Shown here: positions 22,240 to 33,810 of the stretch, piece after piece
Layout of the letters: each line of letters opens with the position of its first letter
Numbering within the stretch: the stretch's first letter is position 1
Source: Rhizophagus clarus
Lineage: Eukaryota > Glomeromycota > Glomeromycetes > Glomerales > Glomeraceae
DNA: 64,000 nt
Assembly (NCBI GenBank): GCA_015698045.1
Contig: BLAL01000278.1
Coordinates: 1,426,001 to 1,490,000, forward strand
Direction of reading: 5' to 3'
The notes under the pieces: generated by a model
The model's input: the letters and a program-made list of their open reading frames with translations, nothing else
The model's database searches: none
Told to the model about the DNA's origin: nothing
Made by a program: the position numbers and the translations under genes

Positions 22240-23422
22240 CTAGATTTTATACGCCTTTTTATAAATGATGACTCCTACTATGCGTGAATCAATTAACCTA
22301 GTTAATTTTAAGTACTTAAGTGCTAACTGATTCTTATTAATGGCTTCCTTGGGTGTCTCATGTTTATTCCTAATCATTCTTATATAATTTGTGGCTTGAG
22401 GGCCATAAATAGAATCGTAATCATCAGCCTCACATTCACAAAAGTTACGAGATTTACGCATTACATTCATCCACTTTTTATCATTACCACTAAGATCAAG
22501 GTGGCAATAATCTTTTCCTTTTAATAAAATTTTGGGAATATCATAAATAATTATTGCACTTGGTGAGCTAATAAATTTTTGTAGTCCGAAATCAATTGCC
22601 CATTTGAATTCGTCATTAAGGTAGAATGATGGAGATCGACCACCAAAATCTTGTTTAATCTGACCTACCATGCATATGCCATTAGTGAGAATACTTTCGG
22701 TACTAATCAAGTCCGTGGTATGGTAATACCAGGTGGTTTTATCATTAAATTGATTCTGATCTGTTTCTAGGAGGAAATTAAGTTCATTGCCTTGATTACT
22801 AGTTTTATTAACGGTTGTAACAATTATTGGCGTGTTTTTAAAAACATGAACTTTACTCTCACTCGCATTTTCAATAAAAGAGGTAAACTCCTCTGAAGCT
22901 TGATTGGTGAATTGATAAATAGCCCAATTAATCCAGTATTTAGGTGTTTGAGCTTTGAGATATTCTTCGGACACTCCGTTAACAATGAAATCAGCAGTTT
23001 TTAGAGAAAAGCATTCTACTAACCAAGCACCTGGCGAGTAGTCTTCATTCCAGGAGTCTGTTGAGCCTATTGCCGTTTGAGACACGTAAGTGAGAAGCCA
23101 GTATTCAAGTGTCTGAGTTAATAAAAATTCTTTTGAGATGGACGACATCCAGTCGAGAAACTTCTCGCGATTAAAACCAAACTTCTTTGCTTGATTAACA
23201 AGCTCAGTAATCTCTTCTAGATGCGATATATTGTGTCAGAAATTTCTGTTTCATCTATATAAAATTTTAAATTTTTCAGCTGTAAATGAAATTACTTGTT
23301 ATAGCCTCCTCCGTATAAAATTCGGCTTCTGCATCAAATTCAGTAACGGATCCTGTATCGAAGTTGAAATTATCGGTAACAGTTTCTGTAAACAAAGAGT
23401 CTAAATTCAAAGTAATGGACAT
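22240..23422 (-). CDS. DUF3990/ADP-ribosyltransferase-like protein (367 aa, 2 exons)
   Basis: On the reverse strand, exon 1 is 23422-23296 and exon 2 is 23216-22240, joined by a GTAATT...CTAG intron; the sum is 1,104 nt with no stop. A shorter model would start at the internal ATG at 23,148, but the spliced model adds 65 residues in frame, including an acidic leader (about residues 1-42, no Lys or Arg) and 'FGFNREKFLDWM'. The N-terminal half has two helical repeats with the pattern QTxxYW. The C-terminal half (about residues 205-320) shows 'WYYHTTD' (His208), 'DFGGRSPSFYLND' (Tyr241) and 'ADDYDSIYGPQ', in the order and spacing of DUF3990-type ADP-ribosyltransferase-like folds. The third catalytic residue is not certain. 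No signal peptide. Assignment is by motif pattern only and the function is unproven. Confidence 0.65.
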
Positions 23423-24499
23423 GATAAGAAGTAAAGGAATAAAGGATACGAAAGTAAAGAAGAGTTAAGGAATAAGATTTTTTTTGCAGAAATGGATATG
23501 TATATTTAAAAGAAATTTCATTGATTAAATTACGTCAGGATCGTGAACAATCTCATGTTACGCTTTACTATTTGTAACAATTAATATGTAATGACGTGTT
23601 CTTTGTTTACTCAAAAAGGACTATAGCCTATAATTGTTAATATTGAGCTGCGCACAAAATATATTGTATTTGGCTGGATCAATTGATATCGTGCAGATTC
23701 ATATAAAAATTGATGTACTATTATTACTGTAAAAAGTTAATATTGTAGTAAAAAAAAAAAATATCTAATTCATTTTCTTGTAACATGTTAGAATAGGAAC
23801 AATTTTTGGTTGGTGACTAACATTATTATGATCCTTACTTATTATACAATACAAAAATTATTCTTATTTAATAAATTACATATTCTTATTAATAAAACAA
23901 TTTTAACATATAATAAAAAGTATCTAGTCATTTTTTTAATTTTTAAATTTAGTGCAATAAAAAAAATGAAAAAATTTTTGAGTAAAAATTTTAACTGATG
24001 AAAAAAAATCAATAAAAAGTTTTATTTGATGAAAAAAAAATTTTAACAAAAAAATTTTAATTGATGTCTTTAATCGAAAAAAAATTATCATGTTACACCT
24101 GATCCTATTAATTACGCGCGAAAGATATATGATCTGTTTGCACACATGATCAATGAACTGGTAAATAAATTTATATTCCAACGCAACAATGTCTGTTCGC
24201 ACCATTTAGGGTAAGAATAGGAAGGAGGCATCTACCATTGATTAGACTTTTATGAGCTTTTATATCCCTTTGTTATTATATGTGATAAAGGAGAGATTAT
24301 ATTGCGAATTAGATCTTAAAGTAAAAATAATTATATGAATTTATATATTGATTTTTTTGTCATACTAAAAGAATAATAAATGAATGATAGAATTAAATGT
24401 TGAATAAATAAAATCTTGAAATATATGATGCTTGTTTTAATGAAGTTGAAAAAAATTTAAAATTTTTTCTAAATGTCCTTGCTAAATTTTATTATCCAG
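23423..24499. other. A+T-rich spacer
   Basis: Presumed promoter of the reverse-strand gene at its left end. The rest is homopolymer-rich DNA with repeated 'ttgatgaaaaaaa' words (about 23,990-24,070). The two frames here (23,810-23,998 and 23,936-24,205) are low-complexity and not called. Confidence 0.5.
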
Positions 24500-27400
24500 T
24501 AGAATCGCAATAATTTTCTGAGATATCTGTCAGTTTTATCCTTCCAAACATTTATGTGTGGTTCAACAAGCAGACAAAAATAATGTAATCTTACCAATGG
24601 CCTTTTGAGATGGAGAATCTTCTGAAAATGGATCGCATAACTCATTGACGGATGATGAGAGATTGCTAGAGGTTCATAAAATACTTGTTACAAATAAGTT
24701 TGTTCCCTTATCAAGGGTGAAGTATGAAGGAAATTATAAAAATACTGGAATTTATTAAACATAAATGCATTATTTTTGTTTGTAGAACTTGTACAAGTCA
24801 CTTGCATTGAATGGCTTTAATTTACTTTTCAGATATCCAAGAAAGAACACAAGATCATTAACAATCCTGCATCAGCAATTATTATTCGATCAGGTTAATG
24901 ACTGGTTCAGTTCAACCTTTGTAACTAGAAAACAAAATGTAATGATATTACATATGTGGATATCTAGGGACTGGAAAGACTACATGTATTATTTTTAGGC
25001 AAATTGCTTCATACTTAAATAGTCAATTTCGTAAAAGACAAATATTTATTACATTGAGCCCCAATCTTTGTTATTGAGTAAAGGAATATTTTAACAGGTT
25101 GCGAGAGTCTGCGATGCTTGCTGGAAAGAAGATTTCAATGGCACAGTTTTATGAATATAGAAGAAAGAAAGAAGAAGAAGAAGCAGATAGATGGTATGGG
25201 TTCAATGTTCGAAGAGGGAAATGAGAAAGATGATATTTCAAATTCATTCAATGAGCTGGCAGATTGCCATTTCCCTTTATTCATAACCTACGATAAGTTT
25301 TTTAAAATGCTTCAAGAAATGTATGGCATTAAGAACGTCATCAAACAACGAAAATTAGATGCAGCTGACATTGATACATATGATAAAAAAGAAAAACTTT
25401 ACCAAAGTCATCTTTCATTAAAACATCGAATTTTGAAGATTACAAGGTCTTTAAAAAAAGATATTGGCCTCGTCTTAATTGTAAATTTGACTACGAACTG
25501 GTTTACGCTGAATTTTCTATTAAGGCATGTAATCAATAATTATTTATTACACGTTTTCTTTCAATTCCTTTTATATTTATATTTTTTTTTATCTTAATCT
25601 TTCATTTTATTTAAGGGTTCAAATCCCAAAGTAGATTTCTTAACAAGAGAAGATTACAGTAACATCAGTATTAAGTACCCGGTATTTTCGTATGACTGGG
25701 ATAAGATTTATGATTTATTTGAAAAATATGAAATAGAAAAAGCGCGAAATGGTCATTATGGTTCAATAGATCAGTATGTACAAAATTCCTTTTATTTTTG
25801 AGTAAAATGTCAAGATTAATTTTATATGAGATCCTACTTTACAGAACGTTGGCAATTTTATGTCTTGCCAAAAAAAAGCACTTGATGGTCCACATATTCA
25901 TGAAGTATATATTGACGAATGTCAGGATAAGGTCTTTGACCACGGTAATAACATTTTTTTTTAGCTGGAGATATAGCACAATGCATTGCTTGAGGGTCTT
26001 CTTTTCGATTTGAGGGTATGCATATAGATACTTTTACCGATCATTACTTTTTTCGTTTTCTTAAAAAAAATTATTTTTTTTCGTCAACATAGATTCACAT
26101 GCCTTAATGTATAAATGGGAACGAACTCGTGCCAAAATTAATTATAGTAATATTATTATAAACCCAAGCCGGTTTGAGCTGGATATTAATTATCGATCCC
26201 ATAATGGGATTCTTCAGCTTGCCTCTTCAGTAATTGATCTTATTCGACACTTTTTTCCAAATTCTATTGACCACCTATCATGCGAACGTGGTAAGATTGA
26301 TGGTGATGAAAATTCATTCATGATGCTGACCATGTCATTATTGTGCGTGACGATAAAACTAAAGATCAGTTGAAGAAACCAATCGATAAAGCTGGATTTA
26401 GTAATGATTGTATTAGAAGCTAAGAGGATGGAGTTTGATGATGTGCTCTTATATAATTTCTTTACTGATTCACCTGCAAGTCGAAAGGTAATACTATATC
26501 ATATGTTTTGTTCATACAGATAACATATTAATTATTAGTTGTACATTACTTTTAGTGGAGGGTAATTCTTTCTGCTTTAAGCGAAAATTCTAAGAGTGCT
26601 CAGACTTTCTCTTAGAGAGAATATAAAACTGTATCCAATTTGGCTAAAAAGAGCGAATCATATGAATGGAACCAACGAGGAAAAAATCTCTTTGAAGAGC
26701 AGCAATATGAACAGGTAATACACTTTAAAAATAATAATAATAAATTTATTTAGTTAACAAGAATACTAATTATTTCAGACAATTTTTTACTTCGAAAAGA
26801 GTAGAAATGAAGAGAGAGACGCAAACTAGCCAATGCATATTATCTTCAGCAGACTGCTAAGGATTTTATAAATGATTCTGATGATAATACTATAAAGTCT
26901 AATTTTATTAATGCTATCATTGCTTTTAAAGAGTGTTCAAGACCAGGCCAAGCAGCTTTATGCTATCAGGTAGCACCATGATTTTATTAATATATTTATT
27001 GTAAATGTACTTTGACTTTTTTTAAATTAACATTCAGTTCATTACTTTAAACTGAAACTGAAACTGATACCCACGCAATAATTTTTAGGCTATTAGCATG
27101 TATAAAAAAGCTGGTGATATTTATGCCGAACACAATATGTTTGAATCTGTTGCGCACTTGCGCGTAGTTATCTTAAGGCCAATATGTTGCACGAAACAGG
27201 TGAACATTTTGAAAAGGCAAAGAAATATGATGATGCTGCTCTTGCCTATAAAGATGGTTTCCTTAAAGATAGTCACTTTTATAAAATTGCAACTGAATTT
27301 ATATCGATTTAATTCGTCCATTTGATGATTTGTAAAAATAATATGATGTTCTAATATTTACTCAATTATTATAAAAAGATATAAACAAAAAAATTAGTAA

Positions 27401-28000
27401 AAAGACATATTGCTATGTTGCTCATCACATTAAAGTCCAACATCATGTTATTGCCATTTCATATGGTAAATTTAAGGATGCTGTCGAAATTTATAAAGAT
27501 TAATTAATAACTATTATTAGAGACATTAGAATTCCTCTTATACAGTATATATGAAGAATTAATATGTTAAAAGAAACAATGGTACCTACTACAGATCCCA
27601 GTACCTGAAACAATATCTTTCCGAGATGAATGAGTATATTGTGAAGATGGAATCTCGATTGATAAGGAAATCAGAGAAATGGAATGATTTAATAGAAGAA
27701 TATAATTTATTTTCAGCTTATAAAGATATTAACAAAATTTACGAGTGTATACAATATTTTAGGCGTCGTAAAAAGCTTGCTATCGAGTTTCATGCGATAA
27801 ACAAGTGGTTACTGATTCCACAATCTAAAATTCAGGCAGAGTATTGGAAAAATAGATTCCATCATATATTAAGGCTATTTCATATACGTCCATGTCTTGT
27901 AAAAAAAAAAATGGGAACAATATTCTCTGGGTACGAAGTACCTAATCTCTCCAGTCCTAGAAGGAAATTATGAAGGAGTCAAGCTCACGAGTAAATCACA
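24500..28000 (+). pseudogene. Broken TRANK1-like UvrD/REP (SF1) helicase with TPR-like tail
   Basis: Helicase motifs occur in the right order but in changing frames. 'SLTDDERLLEVHKIL' is near 24,640. 'KKEHKIINNPASAIII' is near 24,840. A Walker A 'GTGKTTCIIFR' is near 24,970. 'ITLSPNLCY' is near 25,055 and 'ESAMLAGKKISMAQFY' near 25,110. 'EVYIDECQD' (motif II) is near 25,905 and 'AGDIAQCIA' (motif III) near 25,975. 'LDINYRSHNGIL' (motif IV) is near 26,185 and 'LEAKRMEFDDVLLYN' near 26,420. The C-terminal part has repeat-like helices (26,640-27,970), including 'QPGQAALCYQ'-type TPR sequence. Introns are still visible, for example the donors after 26,487 and 26,714. Frameshifts, stops and a stretch inserted before Walker A mean that no long product is possible. 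Relatives are DNA or RNA helicases with ankyrin and TPR repeats, common in Rhizophagus. Confidence 0.75.
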
Positions 28001-28224
28001 TTGAAGGTTTAGTATCGGCTACTTTAAATACCACATTACAGGTTTGTAGTGCGAAAACATTAAAAGATAGTATCATCTGTTTCTCATCAGTTATATACTG
28101 CTCGAAGAGCACACATCATAGGCGAAATGTCAAATAAAAAAGATATATTTCCCACACTGGTGAGGATTTTATTAATTACCGCTCAAAAGCATTATCTAGT
28201 TATGAATAGAATAGGATCAATGCA
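28001..28224. other. Tail of the helicase relic and spacer
   Basis: Possible last residues of the helicase ('SSSRVNHIEGLVSA') run to about 28,060; after that nothing is recognised. Confidence 0.3.
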
Positions 28225-28535
28225 TCGATTTCTATAACGTTGAGAATGAGAATGAGCTCGATAGGTATCTTGGATAATTTGATACATGGCCCAAAATTTG
28301 GCCAGGGATGTTTTAACATCCCATTCATTAGCATTTAATTTCCATTTAGTCATAAAATCATTCTGGACCGCATTGATAAATAGTTCCTTTTAAATATACT
28401 AACTCTGATATACCATTTCTTTAATATCGCGAGTATCATTATTATGAATTCTTTTTCGAATTCCAACAATAAATCGTTCAATAATGTTATTTGCTTGGGT
28501 CATCTATGCATACTATGAAGAATGCTTTTTCACAT
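28225..28535 (-). pseudogene. Transposase-like fragment (MULE-like guess)
   Basis: The reverse strand reads 'MTQANNIIERFIVGIRK', 'RIHNNDTRDIKEMVYQ' and, after two stops, 'AVQNDFMTKWKLNANEW', 'TSLAKFWAMYQIIQDT', 'YRAHSHSQRYRNRCID'. The order N-N-x-x-E-R followed by basic helices resembles the end of MULE-type transposase domains, but this is a weak resemblance and no ends or target duplication were found. It is clearly degraded. Confidence 0.3.
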
Positions 28536-29136
28536 GTAAAATAAATATTTTTGCATGTATTCCAGAAGTTTAGCAACATATTTGAAATATTATTATTTCA
28601 TGATTGCCGCAGCCAATCGGCTAAACTTTCTTTAAAAAAAAATTGCGGCAGATTAAAAAAAAAATCAAAAAAAAAATATTTATTTATGTATTATAAATTT
28701 AAAATAAACAACTAGCCAGTACTTTTTCACCAGTACCCACGGTGTCGGGGTACAGTTTGATGCACATTTAGTTGTACAGCACGGAAGGAGGAAGTATCAC
28801 AACCGAACGATGCATCACTATTGCTAACGAATAAACGTAAAGTACAATGTAATTTGTTAACTCGGATTAATCAATTCAGCAGTTCAGGATATATAACATA
28901 CATTAAATTAAATATATGTCAATAACCAATACATATTAATAATCGAAGTATATTAACGATCGATATATGTTAATAACCGATAGTCCGATACACGTTAATA
29001 ATCGATATACGCATAATAAAATAATTTTTACAGCATTAACGAAGAAATGAAAAGAAAAACAGTTTATTTAAAAAGTGAACGCGACGTTTTATTTATTAGC
29101 GTTTAAATACTAGGATTACAGGTCAATAATATTTAA
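28536..29136. other. Spacer with short repeats
   Basis: A short patch of higher G+C (28,720-28,800, 'acccacggtgtcggggtaca') is followed by a degenerate tandem repeat at about 28,905-29,010. No gene is seen. Confidence 0.5.
28905..29010. repeat. Degenerate minisatellite, unit near 20-25 bp
   Basis: About five copies of the form aTATattaATAAcCGAt ('tattaataatcga', 'tattaacgatcga', 'gttaataaccgat', 'gttaataatcgat'). Confidence 0.6.
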
Positions 29137-29990
29137 TCATGGAAACAGGTGAGGATTTGTATTAGAAATGCCGGTCAACCTTTGATATTTCGTGATCGAC
29201 CATAAAAACAGGTGAAAGATTTCGATGTTACTCCAGGATGAGCATCTGCTGAGAGCGACGTAGGCCTGACCGGGGGAGAAGATGTTACCATCCAGGGCCA
29301 AACATACCCTCGGCAAGGTCAAACCTTGGGTCTTGTGAACAATGAGGGAGTAAGAGTTCTGCAAGGGAAACCGGGTGCGACTGCAATTATTTCCATTTAT
29401 CTTAAAATAATGGGTTTCTTATAAACATCAATGTCGACTATAGAACTTCTGACGGAAAAGGCGATCCTTGCGCATTCATCAGAAGGGTTGCAAATACCAT
29501 GCTCAATGAAGGAGTTGTTAAGAAACATAACACGAGCGCCCGGTTGAAGGCGAACTGAGAGAGGGAGGTTCGTCTTGGGTTTGAACATATTATTTGAAGC
29601 TGAAAGGTCCCATTGTACAGAATTAACAAAATCTTTGCTCTGTGATATTAAAAATTTATTTTCAGGAACAGGAAGAAGATTGCATATCATCCTATTGATG
29701 TATTGAGCGTTTTCTCTGATGCCTACAATGTGTGTAGTGTTAAGTAAAGAGCCTATGGAAGTGTGGACCAAAAATTCCGAATGGCGCTATTGTAATTTTA
29801 GCCGTCTCACTTGAGATGTTGTTCAGTTGAACCTCCTCCAACATAGAGTATAGTTCCGGATCATTGTGTTGACGGTGGGGAGTGGTTAAAAACAACGGGA
29901 AAAAAAGAGGCCAGACAGCAGCACGAAACACATGATGTCCATTAATCAGAGGGAGCTGCGCGAGATCACTCACTTTTATACCTTCCGTTA
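29137..29990 (-). pseudogene. Truncated Pif1-like helicase fragment
   Basis: Reverse-strand pieces keep the C-terminal half of a Pif1/RecD2-type (SF1B) helicase: 'DLAQLPLINGHHVFRAAVW' (motif III, where GDxxQLPPV is usual), 'LFLTTPHRQHNDPELY', 'VRLQPGARVMFLNN', 'KTQGLTLPRVCLALD' and 'QAYVALSRCSSW' (motif VI), ending at 29,137. The Walker A and B motifs are missing because the similarity stops at about 29,990, against A-rich low-complexity DNA. The pieces lie in different frames, with at least two frameshifts. Such helicases are also the C-terminal part of Helitrons, but no Rep domain or Helitron end is seen. Local G+C is higher than in the neighbours. Confidence 0.7.
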
Positions 29991-30104
29991 ATCGAAAAAA
30001 AAAGAAAGAAAAAAGAAAATATTTTTTTTACGTTTTCAAAAAAAACGTTCATGGACTCTCATCCTAAGCCTTTCATCCCATTTTTTTTCTTGATTATTAA
30101 AATA
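29991..30104. other. A-rich low-complexity junction
   Basis: Poly-A/T runs between the helicase relic and the minisatellite. Confidence 0.4.
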
Positions 30105-30330
30105 AAAATAACTTCGTCATAACACATTTTTCCTTTTCCATATTTTCTTCATAAAATAATAATAACTTCGCCATAACATATCTATTCCTTCTTTGTATTT
30201 TCTTCATAAAAATAAATAATAACTTCGTCATAACATATCTATTCCTTCTTTGTGTTTTCTTCATAAAATAATAATAACTCCGCCATATCATATTTATTCC
30301 TTCTTTGTATTTTCCCAATAACTCAGCCGA
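30105..30330. repeat. Minisatellite, four copies of a ~55-bp unit
   Basis: The unit reads aataataACTTCGCCATAACATATctattccttctttgtaTTTTCTTCATAAA. Copies are anchored at about 30,111, 30,165, 30,222 and 30,277 (spacing 54, 57, 55). The unit is not a clean multiple of three, and the 84-codon reverse frame over it is only a reading of the repeat. Confidence 0.85.
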
Positions 30331-31279
30331 GGCCATTGGAACTTTCTTCAATATATAGATTGAAATGAGAAATTATATAATTTTCAAAAAAAAATACAAA
30401 GAATATTTTGTTCTTTTTTTACTTTTCACGAGCTTTGTATGAAGAACTCCCAAGATAAGCCTTACATTAGATAATTATTTTTTATTATTAATAACTTCAT
30501 CTAAACTCTTCCTCGTAACATTTTTTCTTTGCATAGCTCGAAATGAAAAATTATTTTTAAAATAAAAAAAAAAAAAATCTACAATCTAAGCCTAACATTA
30601 TATAATTTCTCAATAGCTCTGTCTTTCTTATTGTGCGAAAATTTTTTTTTACAAATAAAACGGTCCGTTGCCATTATACTTATATGAAAAAAAAATTTTA
30701 AATAATTAATCCTAAAATGTTAACCAAGCCATTGGCAAAAATTGACAAAAATTAGATTGGTAAATTGTCACACAAAAAGAAAATCGCATATATATAGACA
30801 ATAAATGCGCGTGGAGGGAGGGTGGGGAGACATAATCCTAAGATATTTGGTAAATGATAATCGAATAGATTTCCGATTAGGAATGAATAGAATATAAATT
30901 TACAACTATAAAATTTCCTAATTCGTGCATGTAGATCCACCCAAAAAAGAATATGCATTGCAAGGGTTTTAATAATCATTGAATCAGGAACTTTAGGGGA
31001 ACTTGTAATACTCTTGTAATACAAATTCCTTTTTTTATACAAACTATTTATAAGTATATCAATACACAAAATGTGCAAAATAGGAAAATTTTACCACTTG
31101 TTTTTTATCCTACGAGAAAAATAAACAATATCTTTTTATTGTTTAAAAAAAAAACAATTTTTTTTTTCTACAACAAGAGTTTATTGTTATTTTATTAATA
31201 ATTAATGTCCCTGTATCCATAACAAATGTGGTAGTCTTCCCATTAAAAAAACTAATAATTTTTGGAATTTTTTATGTAT
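30331..31279. other. A+T-rich spacer
   Basis: Diverged 'ataacttc' and 'aagcctaacatta' words continue to about 30,620. The reverse frame at 30,752-31,078 has no domain. No gene is called. Confidence 0.5.
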
Positions 31280-31696
31280 TATTCAATTAATAATTAATAC
31301 GTTTTGAGCTTTAGAAAACAACTAACCCGCAGAATAATCAACAAACAAGATTAACGACATTACTACTATTATTGGTAACTAAAAGTAAGGGGCAAAAAAC
31401 ACCATTATCATAATAAAGATTAAAAAAATTTTTTTCCGACCGGCGCCTTATGGCATTTGCGCAGTTAAAAAAAAAAATAAAAAAATTTTTCCGGCCGGCA
31501 TGAACTTCCTCCAGCTAACCGAAATTCACTGGATATCTGCCGTGTGTCGATCATTTGAGCGCAGTTAAAGATCAATACTGCAGTGCTACATTCATTTTTC
31601 GTTTCTATAGCTATATCAATTTTGGTTAGACCACTGAGCTAAAGCGGCAAATATTATTCCGAAGAAATCAATGAAAAGCCGTAGTAATCATTCACA

Positions 31697-31704
31697 TATA
31701 AATA
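31697..31704 (+). promoter_or_regulatory. TATA-like box of AKR gene 4
   Basis: TATAAATA, 48 bp before the start codon, conserved upstream of AKR copies 3 and 5. Confidence 0.45.
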
Positions 31705-31744
31705 AACATCGAAGTTAAGTCCAGAGATTTTCATTTTTGAGAAT

Positions 31745-33810
31745 ATGGCTCAAGATACTTCATCTACCAAAACCACTAAAGCTCTCGACGATTATGTTTT
31801 ATTGGGGCGTAGTGGTTTAAGAGTTTCTCCATTATGTCTTGGCACTATGGTAAGATTATTTTGTAAATTTGGCCATAAATTATGATGTAAAATATAAACA
31901 GTAATACATGTATAATATTTTTTTTATATATATTAAAAGACCTTCGGAGAAAAATTTGTAAGTTACATAATAACTTTAATTGATAGTTCACAGGTTCAGA
32001 GAAAGAAAAAGTTTTAAAATATCATTATATAAATATAGGGAATAGGTTCTAATAAAGAAGAATCGAAAAAAGTTTTTGATCTTTATTATGAAAAAGGAGG
32101 AAACTTCTTTGGTAATTTTTTTTTTATTCACGCAGTCATTATTTAATCATTTCATGAATTTTAATAATAACATTTATATCTATTAGATACTGCTAATTTT
32201 TACAATCTTGGTGATGTAAGTATTAAAATAAAATGACAGTTTTAGTTAATTCAATAATAACTAATCATTATTAAAATGATAGAGTGAACGATTCCTTGGA
32301 GATTATGTTTCCGATAAACGATCCGATGTTGTGATTGCAACAAAATATACGCGTACGAATCATGAGTTGTCTATGTAACATTATTTAATTTTGTATATTT
32401 AATAATCTTCGAGATCTATTTTTATAGTTAACGCAACTGCTGTGCAGAAAGATAAGAGATACAATCCGAATTTCGGTGAGTTAATAAACTTCACGTGGTA
32501 TTAAATATTTTTTATGTTAATCGATAATAAATGAAAACTTGACTGTTAAATATATAGGAGGAAATCACCGAAAGAGTCTTGTAGAAAATTTAGATGATAG
32601 TTTGAAACGATTGAACATGAGCTATATTGATATTTTATATGTTCATGCTTATGAGTATCGAACTCCAATTGAAGAATATATGAGAGCATTAGATGATGTT
32701 GTTCGAAGTGGAAAAGTAAGCATACTACCTGCTAATAATACTCAAATAATTTTCTAAACACTAAAAGAATATGAAAATAGGTTTTTTACGTTGCTGTAAG
32801 CGATATTCCATCTTGGGCACTCTCTCGTTCAAATAGTATTGCTGAATTACGTGGGTGGAGGTACGAAATTATAATAACTTGTAAATAATAAAGATAAATT
32901 TCAAGTTAACGTATATTTATTACCCGTGTTAGCCCTTTCATTGGACTTCAAACACGATATAATTTGTTGGATCGTTCGTTAGAATTTGACTTAGAACCTG
33001 CTTGTGCTGAACATGGTGTATGTACTATAGATATTTTTTAAATTTTACATTTATACTACTTCATTTGAATTATGTAATAACAGATAATATTTGATATAAT
33101 TCAAATTTTTAGATCGGAATCGTTCCATGGGGTGTTATTGCCGAAGGGTAAATAATTATTAATACTAGTTTTTTTTAATAAGCATAAAAAAATATAATGT
33201 GGTAATTGCTTTATAAATAGTTTTCTTGCCGGAAAATATACGAGAGAATCAGTGATTGATTCAACAGTAACTCGCAATGAATCGATTAAAAATCATTTCA
33301 AATATGAAAAAAATTGGGAAATTTTAGATGAAGTTATTGCCATTTCGAAAGAAATTAATAGATCACCGGTTCAGGTAATTATTTATATACAATCTCTTAA
33401 TATATATATAAGTTTAATAAATAATCTTTTCAATATATAGGTTGCTTTGAACTGGATACAACAAAAACCTGGTATTACATCTCCTCTAGTTGGTGCTAGA
33501 ACAGTTAGTCAGCTTGAAGAAAATCTTAAATCGCTTGAATTCAAGTGAGTATAATTATTAAAAAAAAAATGTTTTTTTTCTTAAAAAAAGGTTCTATGAT
33601 AAACTCATCAAAAAAAAAAAAAAAATTGTTTTCAGATTAACACCTGAACAAATGAAAAGACTTGATGATGTTTCTAAACCAACTGGACGTGAAGTTCCAT
33701 TTCCTTATTCATTTTATGACAATTTGGATAGATTTGTTGGGCCAAACGTTGAAATGCCAAGTAAATTTGGATCTATTTCGACTACATATAACTTTGGAAA
33801 ATTACGTTAA
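31745..33810 (+). CDS. Aldo-keto reductase, copy 4 (377 aa, 13 exons)
   Basis: AKR oxidoreductase, sister of copy 5. Exons: 31745-31849, 31940-31957, 32039-32111, 32187-32215, 32283-32352, 32428-32475, 32558-32715, 32781-32860, 32933-33017, 33113-33147, 33221-33374, 33441-33544, 33636-33810; total 1,134 nt. It shares with copy 5 a one-codon shorter N-terminus ('MAQDTSSTKTT') and 'YVHAYEYRTPIEE' in place of the 'HFYEYR' of copies 1 and 3. The tetrad Asp/Tyr ('FFDTANFY'), Lys ('IATKYT') and His is present. Exon 2 reads TFGEKF, and 'LGD' replaces 'LGE' at the end of exon 4. The first exon 6 residues (LNATAVQ) differ from the other copies. It stands alone between helicase and ion-channel relics, 19 kb from the tandem array. 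Confidence 0.92.

Noticed and set aside
25608-25640. tRNA-like T-loop word (gggttcaaatccc)
   Set aside because: No cloverleaf can be formed around it, and the DNA codes for the helicase relic ('GSNPKVDFLTRED').
30097-30351. 84-codon reverse frame with internal repeats
   Set aside because: Created by the 55-bp minisatellite; spacing changes (54, 57, 55) are not those of a maintained coding repeat.
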